DNA of 27,679 bases from Ruminococcaceae bacterium UBA5905 (GCA_002431285.1 DJEF01000034.1:60024-87702); one strand, 5' to 3'; shown: positions 13,678-21,839, numbered from the stretch's first letter. Numbers and translations: made by a program. Notes: generated by a model from the sequence alone, not told the origin.

Positions 13678-14319
13678 ATGCCCGAATGGAATGTGACCGC
13701 CCAGCGCCTGCGGCAATGCCGGGAGGAATCCCGCGAGACGCTGGATGAGATCGGTCGTCTGACAGGAGTCAATAAGAGTACCGTTATGCGCTGGGAGCGA
13801 GGGGACACCTCCCGCGTCAATATGCCCACTCTCTGTTTGCTGGCGCAGCATTACCGGGTGGATCCCCGCTGGCTTCTGGGGGCTACGGATGAACCGGGCA
13901 GCGGCTGGGAACCGGAGCAGGCGGATGTGGTGCCGGTGCCGGTGATCGGCTCGGTGCGCGCCGGATGCGGCGGCATCGTCATGGAGGAGGCCATGGGCAC
14001 CGAGCCGGTGGAACGGTCGATGCTTCACGGCGACGAGGAGTATTTCTGGCTGTCGGTCAGCGGGGACAGCATGACGCCGCTCATCAATGACCGGGATCTG
14101 GTTCTGGTGCGGCGGCAGGATAGCGTGGACAGCGGCCGCTATGCCGTAGTGCTGGTCAACGGGGAGGAGGGTCTCGTCAAACGGGTGGTGTACGGACCGG
14201 ACTGGATCGAACTGCAGAGCGTCAATCCCTTTTACCCGCCCCGGCGGTTTGAGGGCGCACAGGTCACGCAGGTGATGGTGGTCGGCCTGGTGGTGGAGAG
14301 TAAGCGGAAATATATATGA
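13678..14319 (+). CDS. LexA/CI-type phage repressor (XRE HTH plus S24 peptidase)
   Basis: 213 residues. Holds the phage-like operon silent. HTH_3 domain at about 8-65, with recognition helix region VNKSTVMRWERG (31-42). The C-terminal S24 self-cleavage domain has cut site Ala95-Gly96 in VRAGCGG, catalytic Ser131 in SGDSMTP and catalytic Lys168 in GLVKRV; all are present, so RecA-stimulated self-cleavage and SOS induction should work. The start is ATG 13678 behind GGAGGG; a longer in-frame start at 13633 lacks a ribosome site. It reads away from the operon it presumably controls, through the GCATTTTGC sites. No excisionase or Cro-like gene is seen on the other side. Confidence 0.92.
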   Translation: MPEWNVTAQRLRQCREESRETLDEIGRLTGVNKSTVMRWERGDTSRVNMPTLCLLAQHYRVDPRWLLGATDEPGSGWEPEQADVVPVPVIGSVRAGCGGIVMEEAMGTEPVERSMLHGDEEYFWLSVSGDSMTPLINDRDLVLVRRQDSVDSGRYAVVLVNGEEGLVKRVVYGPDWIELQSVNPFYPPRRFEGAQVTQVMVVGLVVESKRKYI

Positions 14320-14604
14320 CGCATCGCCGCACCATACCGGCATTCCCATCCATCGGCGCTTGCGCGCTAAAGAGCCGCCCCTTTTTCCGACGGCGCGCCG
14401 CCTCCCTGCGGGAAAGCGCTGGTTTCCATCCGGAGAGACCCCGCCGTCCGCGTCCGTTGTTGCCCCCCGCAGCGGCATCTTACGGTCGCCGCCAGCCGCC
14501 GCATTTCCGTAGGACGTCGGTGTGCCTTACCGGCGCTTGTGCAATCTTTCCAGTATTCCGCCAAAAATTTGGGCAAAAATTTTAGCCGTCACGGAAAATA
14601 CCGG
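14320..14604. other. Intergenic DNA, no gene seen
   Basis: GC-rich stretch between the repressor stop and the PRPP synthetase promoter. Open frames on both strands lack ribosome sites and motifs. I find no clear terminator, no tRNA and no repeat shared with the other end of the phage-like element. Confidence 0.5.
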
Positions 14605-14633
14605 TGGAAAATGTCGGCGATTTATGGTAAAAT
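14605..14633 (+). promoter_or_regulatory. Promoter candidate of the PRPP synthetase gene
   Basis: Extended -10 TGGTAAAAT (-10 box 14628-14633) with a poor -35 TGGAAA (14605-14610) at 17 bases. Confidence 0.5.
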
Positions 14634-14680
14634 GGGTAGGAAAGAACAATTGAATAGGCTGGAAGGGGTATAACAGAACT

Positions 14681-15826
14681 ATGGAAAAGATCAGCAGTGA
14701 GAACGTTTTTGCACAGGACGCCAACACCGCGCCGCTGCGGCTCATCGCCATGAACGGCGCACAGGAGCTGGGCGACCGGATCGAATGGCACCTCCAGAAT
14801 TGGGCGGAAAAATGCGGCATTCAAGATCGGGATTTCCGCATCGAGGTGGATTGCCCCCGGTTTTCCTCCGGCGACGCCAAGGGGCTGATCAAGTCCTCCG
14901 TCCGGGGCGACGACCTCTACATTCTGGTGGATGTGGGGAACTATAACTGCAAGTATTCCATGTATGGCTTTGAGAACGCCATGTCCCCGGACGACCACTA
15001 TCAGGACCTCAAGCGGATCATTCAGGCCACCGGCGGTAAGGCCAAGCGCATCAACGTGATCATGCCCAACCTGTACGGCGGACGGCAGCACCGCCGCAGC
15101 TACCGGGAGAGTCTGGACTGCGCCGTAGCGCTGCAGGAGCTGCAGGCCATGGGTGTGGATAACATCGTCACCTTTGACGCCCACGACCCCCGGGTGTGCA
15201 ATGCGGTGCCCCTGATGGGCTTCGACAATCTGATGCCCTCCTATCAGGTGCTGAAATCCATGTTTCGCTCGGTGGAGGATCTGGTGGTGGACCGGGATCA
15301 CCTGATGGTCATCAGCCCCGACGAGGGCGCTCTGAACCGGAATATGTACTATGCCGTCAATTTGGGCGTCGATCTGGGTATGTTCTACAAGCGCCGGGAC
15401 TATTCCCGGGTGGTCAACGGCCGTAACCCCATCGTAGCCCATGAATATCTGGGCGATTCGGTCGAGGGCAAAGACGTGTTCATCGCCGACGACATCATCG
15501 CCTCCGGCGAAAGTATGCTGGATATTGCCTATGAGATGAAGAAGCGCAAGGCCCGCCGCATTTTCGCCTATGCCACCTACGCCATCTTCACCGCCGGTCT
15601 GGAGAAATTTGATAAAGCCTACGCCGACGGCATCGTAGACGGGGTGTTCGGCACCAACCTGACCTATCGCTCTCCGGAGCTGCTGGGGCGCCCCTGGTTC
15701 CATGAGGTGGATTGCTCGAAGTATATTGCGTATTATATTGCTGCGGTAAACCAGAACGTGTCCATTAGCACCCTGATCGACTCTCACGAAAAGATTCAGA
15801 AGCTGCTGGAAAAGCACGGGCACTGA
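14681..15826 (+). CDS. prs: Ribose-phosphate pyrophosphokinase family protein (divergent PRPP synthetase)
   Basis: 381 residues. Makes PRPP from ribose 5-phosphate and ATP for purine, pyrimidine, His, Trp and NAD synthesis. Visible: flexible-loop motif GGRQHRRSYRES (about 137-148), FDAHDPRVCNAVP near 167 (the DLH region of normal Prs is DAHDPR here) and the PRPP-binding loop VFIADDIIASGESM near 265-279, where the usual DDIxDTGGT has become DDIIASGES. It is longer (usual about 315) and clearly diverged, with an N-terminal extension; clostridia often carry such a form, sometimes beside a normal copy. It has its own promoter and terminator. The PRPP loop change leaves the exact substrate open. 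Confidence 0.82.
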   Translation: MEKISSENVFAQDANTAPLRLIAMNGAQELGDRIEWHLQNWAEKCGIQDRDFRIEVDCPRFSSGDAKGLIKSSVRGDDLYILVDVGNYNCKYSMYGFENAMSPDDHYQDLKRIIQATGGKAKRINVIMPNLYGGRQHRRSYRESLDCAVALQELQAMGVDNIVTFDAHDPRVCNAVPLMGFDNLMPSYQVLKSMFRSVEDLVVDRDHLMVISPDEGALNRNMYYAVNLGVDLGMFYKRRDYSRVVNGRNPIVAHEYLGDSVEGKDVFIADDIIASGESMLDIAYEMKKRKARRIFAYATYAIFTAGLEKFDKAYADGIVDGVFGTNLTYRSPELLGRPWFHEVDCSKYIAYYIAAVNQNVSISTLIDSHEKIQKLLEKHGH

Positions 15827-15843
15827 TTGTCCACGGTAAGAGT

Positions 15844-15884
15844 CAGGCGGGTCGTGCTGTAAGGCACTTCCCGCCTGTTTTGTT
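15844..15884 (+). terminator. Terminator behind PRPP synthetase gene
   Basis: CAGGCGGG (15844-15851) pairs with CCCGCCTG (15870-15877), with an inner GTGC/GCAC stem, and is followed by TTTTGTT. It begins 18 bases after the stop. Confidence 0.85.
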
Positions 15885-15947
15885 ATCGGCGAAAAATTCA
15901 CAATTTTTTAGCAGAATTTTCCGCAAATGCGGTATACTGTAAAGTGT

Positions 15948-15999
15948 GTCGGTCTGCGTTACCGACCGTCCGTGTCGGCGTATACAGCTTGTTGTATAC
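15948..15999 (+). promoter_or_regulatory. Two inverted repeats in front of the lipid kinase operon
   Basis: GTCGGT/ACCGAC (15948-15953 with 15961-15966) and GTATACA/TGTATAC (15980-15986 with 15993-15999). Both lie between a TATACT box at 15933-15938 (no clear -35) and the ribosome site AGGAG, so they are probably in the mRNA leader. The second is also a good candidate DNA operator. Confidence 0.4.
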
Positions 16000-16032
16000 A
16001 GCCCCCAATTTTACAAATAGGAGTGTAACGTC

Positions 16033-16926
16033 ATGAGTCGAACCCTGTTGCTGATCATGAACCCCTATTCCGGCATGAAAGTCGGGCGACGCTATCTGGC
16101 GGATATATTGGAGCGATTCTGCCAGAAGGGGTATATTCCCACTGTCTTTATGACCACCGGTCCGGGCAACGGGCGGGAGCTGGCGCGGCAGTATGCCCCC
16201 TCCCACGACCTGTGCGTGGTCTGCGGCGGCGACGGCACCTTTAACGAGGTGGTATCCGGCGTGGTGGAGAGCGGCTGCGACACCCCCATCGGGTATATTC
16301 CCTGCGGCAGCACCAACGATTTTGCCAACAGCATCGGATTGAATAAGAATCTGGTCAAGGCCGCCGAGGACATTCTGTCGGGCACGCCCCATACCTACGA
16401 TGTGGGGCAGTTCGGCAGTCGATACTTTACCTATGTGGCGTCCTTCGGCGCGTTCACCCGGGTATCCTATTCCACTCCCCAAAACGTGAAAAACGCGCTG
16501 GGGCATCTGGCGTACATTCTGGAGGGGATCAAGGATCTGCCCTCCATCCGCCCCCGGCACGTGCGGTTTGAGTGCGATAGCGAGGCATTCGAGGGGGACT
16601 ATATTTTCGGTGCCATCAGCAATTCCACCTCCGTGGGCGGCATCCTGACGCTGGACCCGGACGCGGTGGATATGAACGACGGCCTGTTTGAGCTGCTGCT
16701 CATCCGCAACCCCAAAAATGCCATTGAGCTGAGCGACTGCATCCGCGCCCTGCGGGATCAGACCTACGACTCACCGCTGCTCACCTTCCACAGCACCGCC
16801 CACCTGACCGTCACCGCCGATCCGGATATGGACTGGACGCTGGACGGCGAAAAGGAAGAAGGACACGCCCAGGTGGAGGTACAGAATCTGCACAACGCCA
16901 TTCGGCTTATTGCCAAACTCGGATAG
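16033..16926 (+). CDS. Diacylglycerol kinase / YegS-like lipid kinase
   Basis: 297 residues. Transfers phosphate from ATP to a lipid, probably diacylglycerol, at the inner face of the membrane. DAGK catalytic motifs: MNPYSGM at 10-16, GGDGTFNEVVSG near 72-83 and PCGSTNDFA near 97-105; the C-terminal beta domain contains the VGGILTLDPDAVDMNDG region near 200-216. The length fits DgkB/YegS proteins. First gene of a three-gene unit with a DUF2238-like membrane protein and a PAP2 phosphatase, i.e. a kinase and a phosphatase that could work on the same lipid pool. The start has AGGAG 9 bases ahead. Confidence 0.88.
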   Translation: MSRTLLLIMNPYSGMKVGRRYLADILERFCQKGYIPTVFMTTGPGNGRELARQYAPSHDLCVVCGGDGTFNEVVSGVVESGCDTPIGYIPCGSTNDFANSIGLNKNLVKAAEDILSGTPHTYDVGQFGSRYFTYVASFGAFTRVSYSTPQNVKNALGHLAYILEGIKDLPSIRPRHVRFECDSEAFEGDYIFGAISNSTSVGGILTLDPDAVDMNDGLFELLLIRNPKNAIELSDCIRALRDQTYDSPLLTFHSTAHLTVTADPDMDWTLDGEKEEGHAQVEVQNLHNAIRLIAKLG

Positions 16927-16938
16927 GAGGACGACCGT

Positions 16939-17799
16939 ATGAAGCAGACAAAAGAACCCCTGCCCAAGCCCCACATCCGCCGGGATTTTCTGAAGGAACA
17001 CATTCGCCAGCACAAGGCGGTGTTCGCCGTCTACCTGGTTTTACGGTTCATCGTGGTGGCGCTGCTGATTCTGGAGCTGGTGCAGAAGCAGTACGAGAGC
17101 GCGTTTATCTGCGTATTGGTGCTGGTGCTGTTCGCCCTGCCCGCCTTCGTGCAGAAAAACTTCGGCATTCAGCTGCCCTCCACGCTGGAGATTCTCATTT
17201 TGCTGTTCATTTTCGCCGCCGAAATTCTGGGCGAACTGCAAAGCTACTATATCCATTTTGCCTATTGGGACACCATCCTGCATACCACCAACGGCTTTGT
17301 GTGCGCCGCTTTCGGCTTTTCGCTGGTGGATATTCTCTGTCGTAATAAGCAGGAAAAATTCCGCCTGTCTCCCGTGTTTATGGCGGTGGTGGCGTTTTGT
17401 TTTTCCATGACCGTAGGGGTGCTGTGGGAGTTTTTCGAGTATGGGATGGATCGGTTTGCCCACACGGATATGCAAAAGGACACGGTGATCCATTCCATCA
17501 CCACCGTGGAGCTGGATGAGACCCAGTCCAATAAGGCCGTCACCATCGACGGCATCACCTCAGTGGTGATCAACGGGCAGGATCTGGGACTGGGCGGCTA
17601 TCTGGATATCGGCCTGCAAGACACCATGGAGGACCTGATGGTGAATTTTGTAGGCGCGGTGGTGTTCTGCTTCTTCGGCTTTTTCTACATCAAATATCGG
17701 GGACGGGGCAAAGCCGGTAAGGTGGCTGCCCAGTTTATCCCCACCATACGGGAGGAGGATACCGGTGACGCACCCGACGCCCCGACCCCGGCGGAATGA
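16939..17799 (+). CDS. DUF2238-like multi-pass membrane protein
   Basis: 286 residues, about seven hydrophobic segments in two groups (22-100 and 105-165, then one near 233-252). Conserved polar positions lie at membrane edges: WDTILHTTNG near 110, GVLWEFFEYGMDRF near 165 and DTMEDLMVNFVGA near 228. This Asp/His/Glu set is the mark of the DUF2238/YjdF-type family, whose function is unknown. A soluble insert of about 50 residues separates the last two motifs. Start ATG 16939 behind AGGAGG, 12 bases after the kinase stop; its 3' end overlaps the phosphatase gene by 35 bases. The context suggests a job in membrane lipid handling. Confidence 0.7.
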   Translation: MKQTKEPLPKPHIRRDFLKEHIRQHKAVFAVYLVLRFIVVALLILELVQKQYESAFICVLVLVLFALPAFVQKNFGIQLPSTLEILILLFIFAAEILGELQSYYIHFAYWDTILHTTNGFVCAAFGFSLVDILCRNKQEKFRLSPVFMAVVAFCFSMTVGVLWEFFEYGMDRFAHTDMQKDTVIHSITTVELDETQSNKAVTIDGITSVVINGQDLGLGGYLDIGLQDTMEDLMVNFVGAVVFCFFGFFYIKYRGRGKAGKVAAQFIPTIREEDTGDAPDAPTPAE

Positions 17800-18457
17800 T
17801 CGCTCCGCCGGCTGGCAGAAATACAGCCACTGGCTGTATGCGCTGATTCTTCCCCTGTATCTGGCGGGATTCTTCATCGAGGAGCATTTCATCGACGGCA
17901 GCGCCCCCTATCTGGTGTCCTATATGCCCATCGACGCCCACATTCCCTTTTGCGAATGGTGGTATATCTTCTATGTGCTGTGGTATCCCCTGTTGGGCGG
18001 AGTGGGGCTGTATCTGGCCTTCCGGGAGCCGGAGGGATTCAAGCGGTATATGACCTATATCGGCGTGAGCTTTTTCACGGCGCTGTTGCTGTTCGCCCTG
18101 ATCCCCAATGGGCAGGATCTGCGCCCGGATCTGGCTACACTGGGCCGGGAGAACCTGTTCACCCGGCTCATCGGGGTGCTGTATGCCTCCGACACCAATA
18201 CCAACGTCTGTCCCAGCCTTCATGTGGTGGGGTCGCTGGCGGCAGTGTTTGCCGTGTTGCATAGCGACCGGCTGCGGCGCACCCGGTGGGTGCCGATTTT
18301 GGTGGGGCTGCTGGCCTGCCTCATTTCCGTCTCCACGGTGATGATCAAGCAGCACTCACTGCTGGACGTGGTGGTGGGTGTTCCCTATGCCCTGATCGTG
18401 TATCGTTTCATCTATTGGAGCTGCGGACGGGATATTACCCCAAAAAATGCGCCATAA
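17765..18457 (+). CDS. PAP2 superfamily membrane phosphatase
   Basis: 230 residues, six hydrophobic segments. PAP2 motifs: RPDLATLGREN near 121-131 at the place of the first motif (weak, the usual KxxxxxxRP is not seen), CPSLHVVGS near 150-158 (PSxH motif with His) and VMIKQHSLLDVVVG near 197-210, where the usual SRxxxxxHxxxD appears as a K-Q-H-x-x-x-D form with His and Asp kept. Such enzymes remove phosphate from phosphatidate, undecaprenyl pyrophosphate or similar lipids; the AUR1-like subgroup transfers head groups instead. GTG start 17765 has AGGAGG six bases away and lies inside the end of the previous gene, so translation is coupled. A strong terminator follows. Confidence 0.82.
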   Translation: MTHPTPRPRRNDRSAGWQKYSHWLYALILPLYLAGFFIEEHFIDGSAPYLVSYMPIDAHIPFCEWWYIFYVLWYPLLGGVGLYLAFREPEGFKRYMTYIGVSFFTALLLFALIPNGQDLRPDLATLGRENLFTRLIGVLYASDTNTNVCPSLHVVGSLAAVFAVLHSDRLRRTRWVPILVGLLACLISVSTVMIKQHSLLDVVVGVPYALIVYRFIYWSCGRDITPKNAP

Positions 18458-18473
18458 TTCATGCACTTTGCAC

Positions 18474-18512
18474 AATCTCCGATTTGTCAAACCGATAAAT
18501 CGGAGATTTTTT
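18474..18512 (+). terminator. Terminator of the lipid kinase-phosphatase operon
   Basis: AATCTCCGATTT (18474-18485) pairs perfectly with AAATCGGAGATT (18497-18508), followed by more T. It begins 17 bases after the PAP2 stop. Confidence 0.88.
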
Positions 18513-18531
18513 CGTCGTTTTAGAAAAACTA

Positions 18532-18560
18532 TTGCAATGTTTTGCACACCAGTATATAAT
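18532..18560 (+). promoter_or_regulatory. Promoter of glycogen phosphorylase gene
   Basis: TTGCAA (18532-18537), 17 bases, TATAAT (18555-18560). The transcript would start about 35 bases before the start codon. Confidence 0.8.
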
Positions 18561-18603
18561 AGTAAGGAAGGCTTGTATCCTATCGAGAAAAGAGGGCATG
18601 ACC

Positions 18604-21135
18604 ATGAAGAAAATCGAAAAGAACGACATCCCGGCGGCTACCCCCAAAAAGCCTGCCGCCAAAAAGAATACCGCGCCGAAGGCCGCATCGAAACCGACGG
18701 CGAAACGACCCGCCGCAAAACGGCCGGTCTCCCAGCGGGCGGAGCTGAAAAGGCAGCTCACCGATAAGCTGCTGCATAATTTCTCCGTGCAGCCGGAGGA
18801 GGCCACCAACGAGCATCTCTACAATGCGCTGGTGCTGGTGCTGCGGGATCGGATGCGCACCCGGCGGGTGCAGTATATCCACGACACCTATGAGCAGAAC
18901 GCCAAGCAGGTGTATTATCTGAGCATGGAGTTCCTCATGGGGCGTTCGCTGAAGAATACACTGTATAATCTCAATTTGACCGAGGATGCGGCGGCGGTGC
19001 TGCAGGAATTCGGGGCGAAGCTGGAGCCGCTGTTTGAACTAGAGCCGGACGCGGGGCTGGGCAACGGCGGTCTGGGGCGACTGGCGGCCTGTTTCCTGGA
19101 CGGTCTGGCCACCCAGTCCATGCCCGCTATCGGCTATTCCCTTTTGTATGAATACGGCATTTTCCGCCAGAAGCTGGTGGACGGCTGGCAGACGGAGCTG
19201 CCGGATTTCTGGCTGCCCGGCGGCGAGAGCTGGCTGCTGCCCCGGCCGGAGCTGGCCAAAGAGGTGCGCTTTGACGGCCATGTGAGCGAGTGGTGGGACG
19301 ACAGCGGGTTCCACCATGTGCGCCACGATGACGCCACCACCGTGATCGCCCAACCCTTTGACCTGATGGTGGCAGGCAAGGACGGTCGGGGGGTGTCCAC
19401 CCTGCGGCTGTGGCGCTCCACGGCTCCGGGTATGGATATGACTCTGTTCAATCAGGGCGAGTATATGCGCGCCATGGAGCAGAAAGCCATGGCGGAGGTC
19501 ATCACCCAGGTGCTGTATCCCGCCGACAATCACCGGGAGGGCAAGAGCCTGCGGCTGCGTCAGCAGTATTTCCTGGTATCCGCCTCGGTGCAGGATATCG
19601 TGCAGCGCCATCTGGAGAAATACGGCACCATGGATAATCTGCCGGAGATGGCGGCGGTGCATATCAACGACACCCATCCCACGCTGGCGATCCCGGAGCT
19701 GATGCGGATCCTGTTGGACGAATGCGGATACAGCTGGGAGGATGCCTATGGAATCGTCTCCCGCACCTTCGCCTATACCAACCACACGGTGATGGCGGAG
19801 GCGCTGGAGTGCTGGCCGGAGGATCTGTTTCAGGAGCGGCTGCCCCGTATCTATCAGATCGTGCGGGAGATCAACCGCCGGTACAGCGAGGAGATGATGG
19901 CGGCCACCGGCGGCGATACCGAAAAGGTCAGCCGCATGGCCATCATCAGCTACGGCCTTATCAAAATGGCGAACCTGTGTGTGGCGGTGTGCCATTCGGT
20001 CAACGGCGTGTCTCAGCTGCACAGCGAGATCGTCAAGCATACCGTGTTCCCGGAGACCTATGCCATCCATCCGGAGAAATTCACCAATGTGACCAACGGC
20101 ATTGCCCATCGGCGGTGGCTGTGTCAGGCGAATCCGGAGCTGGCCGCATGGATCACCGGCCATATCGGGGACGGCTTTGTGCTGGATGCCGCTCAGCTGG
20201 AGCGGCTGAAGCCCTTGGCAGAGGATGCCGCCGCCCGGCAGGAGTTCATGGCCATCAAGCACCGCAATAAGGAGCGGCTGGCTGCCTATATCCAGCAGCA
20301 GAACGGCATCACGGTTGACCCCAACAGCCTGTTCGACATTCAGGTCAAGCGGCTGCATGAATATAAGCGGCAGCATCTCAACGCCCTGCATATCCTCAGC
20401 ACCTATCTGAAGCTAAAAGATGACCCCAATAGGGAGTTCACCCCCCGCACCTATATTTTCGGTGCCAAGTCCGCGCCGGGCTACTTTCTGGCGAAGGAGA
20501 TCATCCGGTTCATCTGCAAGCTGGGGCAGCTCATCGACAGCGACCCGGCGGTACGGGATAAGCTGAAGATCGTGTATATCGAGGACTACCGGGTGACCCT
20601 GGCGGAGCTGCTGATGCCCGCCGCCGATATCAGCGAGCAGATCTCGCTGGCCGGCACCGAGGCCAGCGGCACCGGCAACATGAAGCTGATGATGAACGGC
20701 GCTTTGACGCTGGGCACGCTGGACGGCGCCAATGTGGAGATCCGCGATGCCGTAGGCGAGGACAATATGTTCCTGTTCGGTATGCGCACCGAGGAGGTGG
20801 AGACGCTCAAGCGGCAGGGCTACGATCCTCGGCGGTTCTATAACGAGAATCCGGAGATCCACCGCTCCATCGACTTCATGCTCCACGGCTTTGAGGGGCG
20901 CAGCTATGCCGAGGTGGCGTCCTCCCTCACCGACCGGGACCCCTATATGGTGCTGGCGGATTACGCCGATTATTGCCGGGCACAGGCCGCTTCCGGCGCC
21001 CTCTACCGGGATACGGAGGAATGGGCGAAGAAAGCGCTCTTGAACACCGCTTGCAGCGGCGTGTTTGCCTCCGACCGCGCCATTCGGGATTATTCCGACC
21101 GGATCTGGCACGTCCGTCCGGTGAACATGAAATAA
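18604..21135 (+). CDS. glgP: Glycogen/starch/maltodextrin phosphorylase
   Basis: 843 residues. PLP enzyme that releases glucose 1-phosphate from alpha-1,4-glucan ends. Core motifs are complete: MEFLMGRSLKN near 108, DAGLGNGGLGRLAACFLD near 150, HEYKRQHLN near 585 and the PLP site EASGTGNMKLMMNGAL with Lys694, followed by TLGTLDGANVEI. Unusual: the first about 45 residues are a Lys/Ala/Pro-rich tail (PKKPAAKKNTAPK, KPTAKRPAAKRP), not part of the fold. Start: two ATGs, 18598 and 18604, behind AGAGGG; the second was chosen for spacing. Single-gene unit with own promoter and strong terminator. The true substrate (glycogen or maltodextrin) cannot be told. Confidence 0.95.
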   Translation: MKKIEKNDIPAATPKKPAAKKNTAPKAASKPTAKRPAAKRPVSQRAELKRQLTDKLLHNFSVQPEEATNEHLYNALVLVLRDRMRTRRVQYIHDTYEQNAKQVYYLSMEFLMGRSLKNTLYNLNLTEDAAAVLQEFGAKLEPLFELEPDAGLGNGGLGRLAACFLDGLATQSMPAIGYSLLYEYGIFRQKLVDGWQTELPDFWLPGGESWLLPRPELAKEVRFDGHVSEWWDDSGFHHVRHDDATTVIAQPFDLMVAGKDGRGVSTLRLWRSTAPGMDMTLFNQGEYMRAMEQKAMAEVITQVLYPADNHREGKSLRLRQQYFLVSASVQDIVQRHLEKYGTMDNLPEMAAVHINDTHPTLAIPELMRILLDECGYSWEDAYGIVSRTFAYTNHTVMAEALECWPEDLFQERLPRIYQIVREINRRYSEEMMAATGGDTEKVSRMAIISYGLIKMANLCVAVCHSVNGVSQLHSEIVKHTVFPETYAIHPEKFTNVTNGIAHRRWLCQANPELAAWITGHIGDGFVLDAAQLERLKPLAEDAAARQEFMAIKHRNKERLAAYIQQQNGITVDPNSLFDIQVKRLHEYKRQHLNALHILSTYLKLKDDPNREFTPRTYIFGAKSAPGYFLAKEIIRFICKLGQLIDSDPAVRDKLKIVYIEDYRVTLAELLMPAADISEQISLAGTEASGTGNMKLMMNGALTLGTLDGANVEIRDAVGEDNMFLFGMRTEEVETLKRQGYDPRRFYNENPEIHRSIDFMLHGFEGRSYAEVASSLTDRDPYMVLADYADYCRAQAASGALYRDTEEWAKKALLNTACSGVFASDRAIRDYSDRIWHVRPVNMK

Positions 21136-21204
21136 ACCCGCCTAACGCGGCGCAGGGCCGCTGTTCCGCAAGATTGGGGAGATTCCCCTCCCCATATATT
21201 TCCG

Positions 21205-21246
21205 AAAGCAAAAAGGTCTGCGAGAATTCGCAGACCTTTTTGCTTT
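21205..21246. terminator. Very strong terminator behind glycogen phosphorylase
   Basis: A 19-bp perfect inverted repeat (21205-21223 with 21228-21246) with A-run and T-run ends, working in both directions. It separates the phosphorylase gene from the XRE gene that comes from the other side. Confidence 0.92.
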
Positions 21247-21416
21247 CACTTTCTCATCACCCATCCGCCAACCGTGCACACCTTTTCGCCGCCGCTCCCA
21301 TAAGCCGCCATTCGCCTGTCGCGGAATATGAACCCAACCGTGCATCGTACCCATTCATGTCCCCGGTGTATCGCGTTGCGGCAGCTGTTCGCGCATGGGG
21401 GCTCCGTTGCAGGCTT

Positions 21417-21749
21417 TTATTCGTCCCGCAGGCGGTTCCTGTATAGGCGCAGCAGCAGCTTGCCCTCCTCGATGAGCAGCTCCTGCCGGTCGGCCGGCAG
21501 ACTGCGAAAAATGCGCAGCAGCTCACGCTCCGATTCCGCATCCGTCTCCTGCATACCGTGGTTGAGCAGATAATCCACCGATACATCAAAATAATCTGCA
21601 ATGCGTTTGAGCGTTTCGTGGTCGGGCTCGCGGCTGTTTTGAATATAGTTGCCGAGCGTTGAGGCGGCGATGTTCAGATCGGCCGCCATTTGCTTTTGCG
21701 TGATGCCCTTTTCGGCCAGCAGCCCACGCAGAGTTTCTCCGAAACGCAT
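21417..21749 (-). CDS. XRE family transcriptional regulator
   Basis: 110 residues. HTH_3 domain at about 5-60: ITQKQMAADLNIAASTLGNYIQ with the turn at NIAAS. A helical acidic C-terminal part (ESERELLRIFRSLPADRQELL) is typical of small clostridial XRE proteins that dimerise. Start ATG 21749 behind AAAGGAG. It is divergent from the small membrane protein gene at 21920; the 170 bases between them hold a consensus promoter for that side, so it is a good candidate for its regulator. The 170 bases between its stop and the terminator at 21205-21246 carry nothing I can name. Confidence 0.88.
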   Translation of the reverse strand: MRFGETLRGLLAEKGITQKQMAADLNIAASTLGNYIQNSREPDHETLKRIADYFDVSVDYLLNHGMQETDAESERELLRIFRSLPADRQELLIEEGKLLLRLYRNRLRDE

Positions 21750-21839
21750 ACGTATCTCCTTTCGAGCAGCCTAAACAGGATATATATAAGTATGATACAT
21801 GAGCGGATGATTCATTTCCACCGTGTAACTCGTTTTGTG

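Larger units (their letters stand above)
5939..14319. mobile_element. Tailless prophage-like element: repressor, packaging, capsid and holin genes
   Basis: Twelve small-to-medium genes are packed on the minus strand (12924 to 5939) and a CI-type repressor reads out on the plus strand. Recognised parts are small and large terminase, portal, scaffold, major capsid, a connector-like protein, an XhlA-like coiled-coil protein and a holin-like protein. The order is that of a phage late operon, but tail, integrase/recombinase, replication and endolysin genes are absent. The main structural genes are full length. No flanking direct repeats that could be attachment sites were found, so the outer limits given are simply the outermost genes. 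Confidence 0.75.

Noticed and set aside
5880..14680. Attachment site repeats at the ends of the phage-like element
   Set aside because: Comparing the sequence on both sides by eye showed no shared direct repeat of useful length.
14582..15901. Long minus-strand frame opposite the PRPP synthetase gene
   Set aside because: Antisense shadow; no motifs, no start signal, while the plus strand holds a clear enzyme.
19039..20391. 450-codon minus-strand frame inside glycogen phosphorylase
   Set aside because: Antisense shadow of a highly conserved enzyme; composition is typical of antisense GC-rich DNA.
21247..21416. Short repeated CAACCGTGCA words near the XRE stop
   Set aside because: Only two copies of ten bases, no symmetry and no link to a promoter; likely chance.
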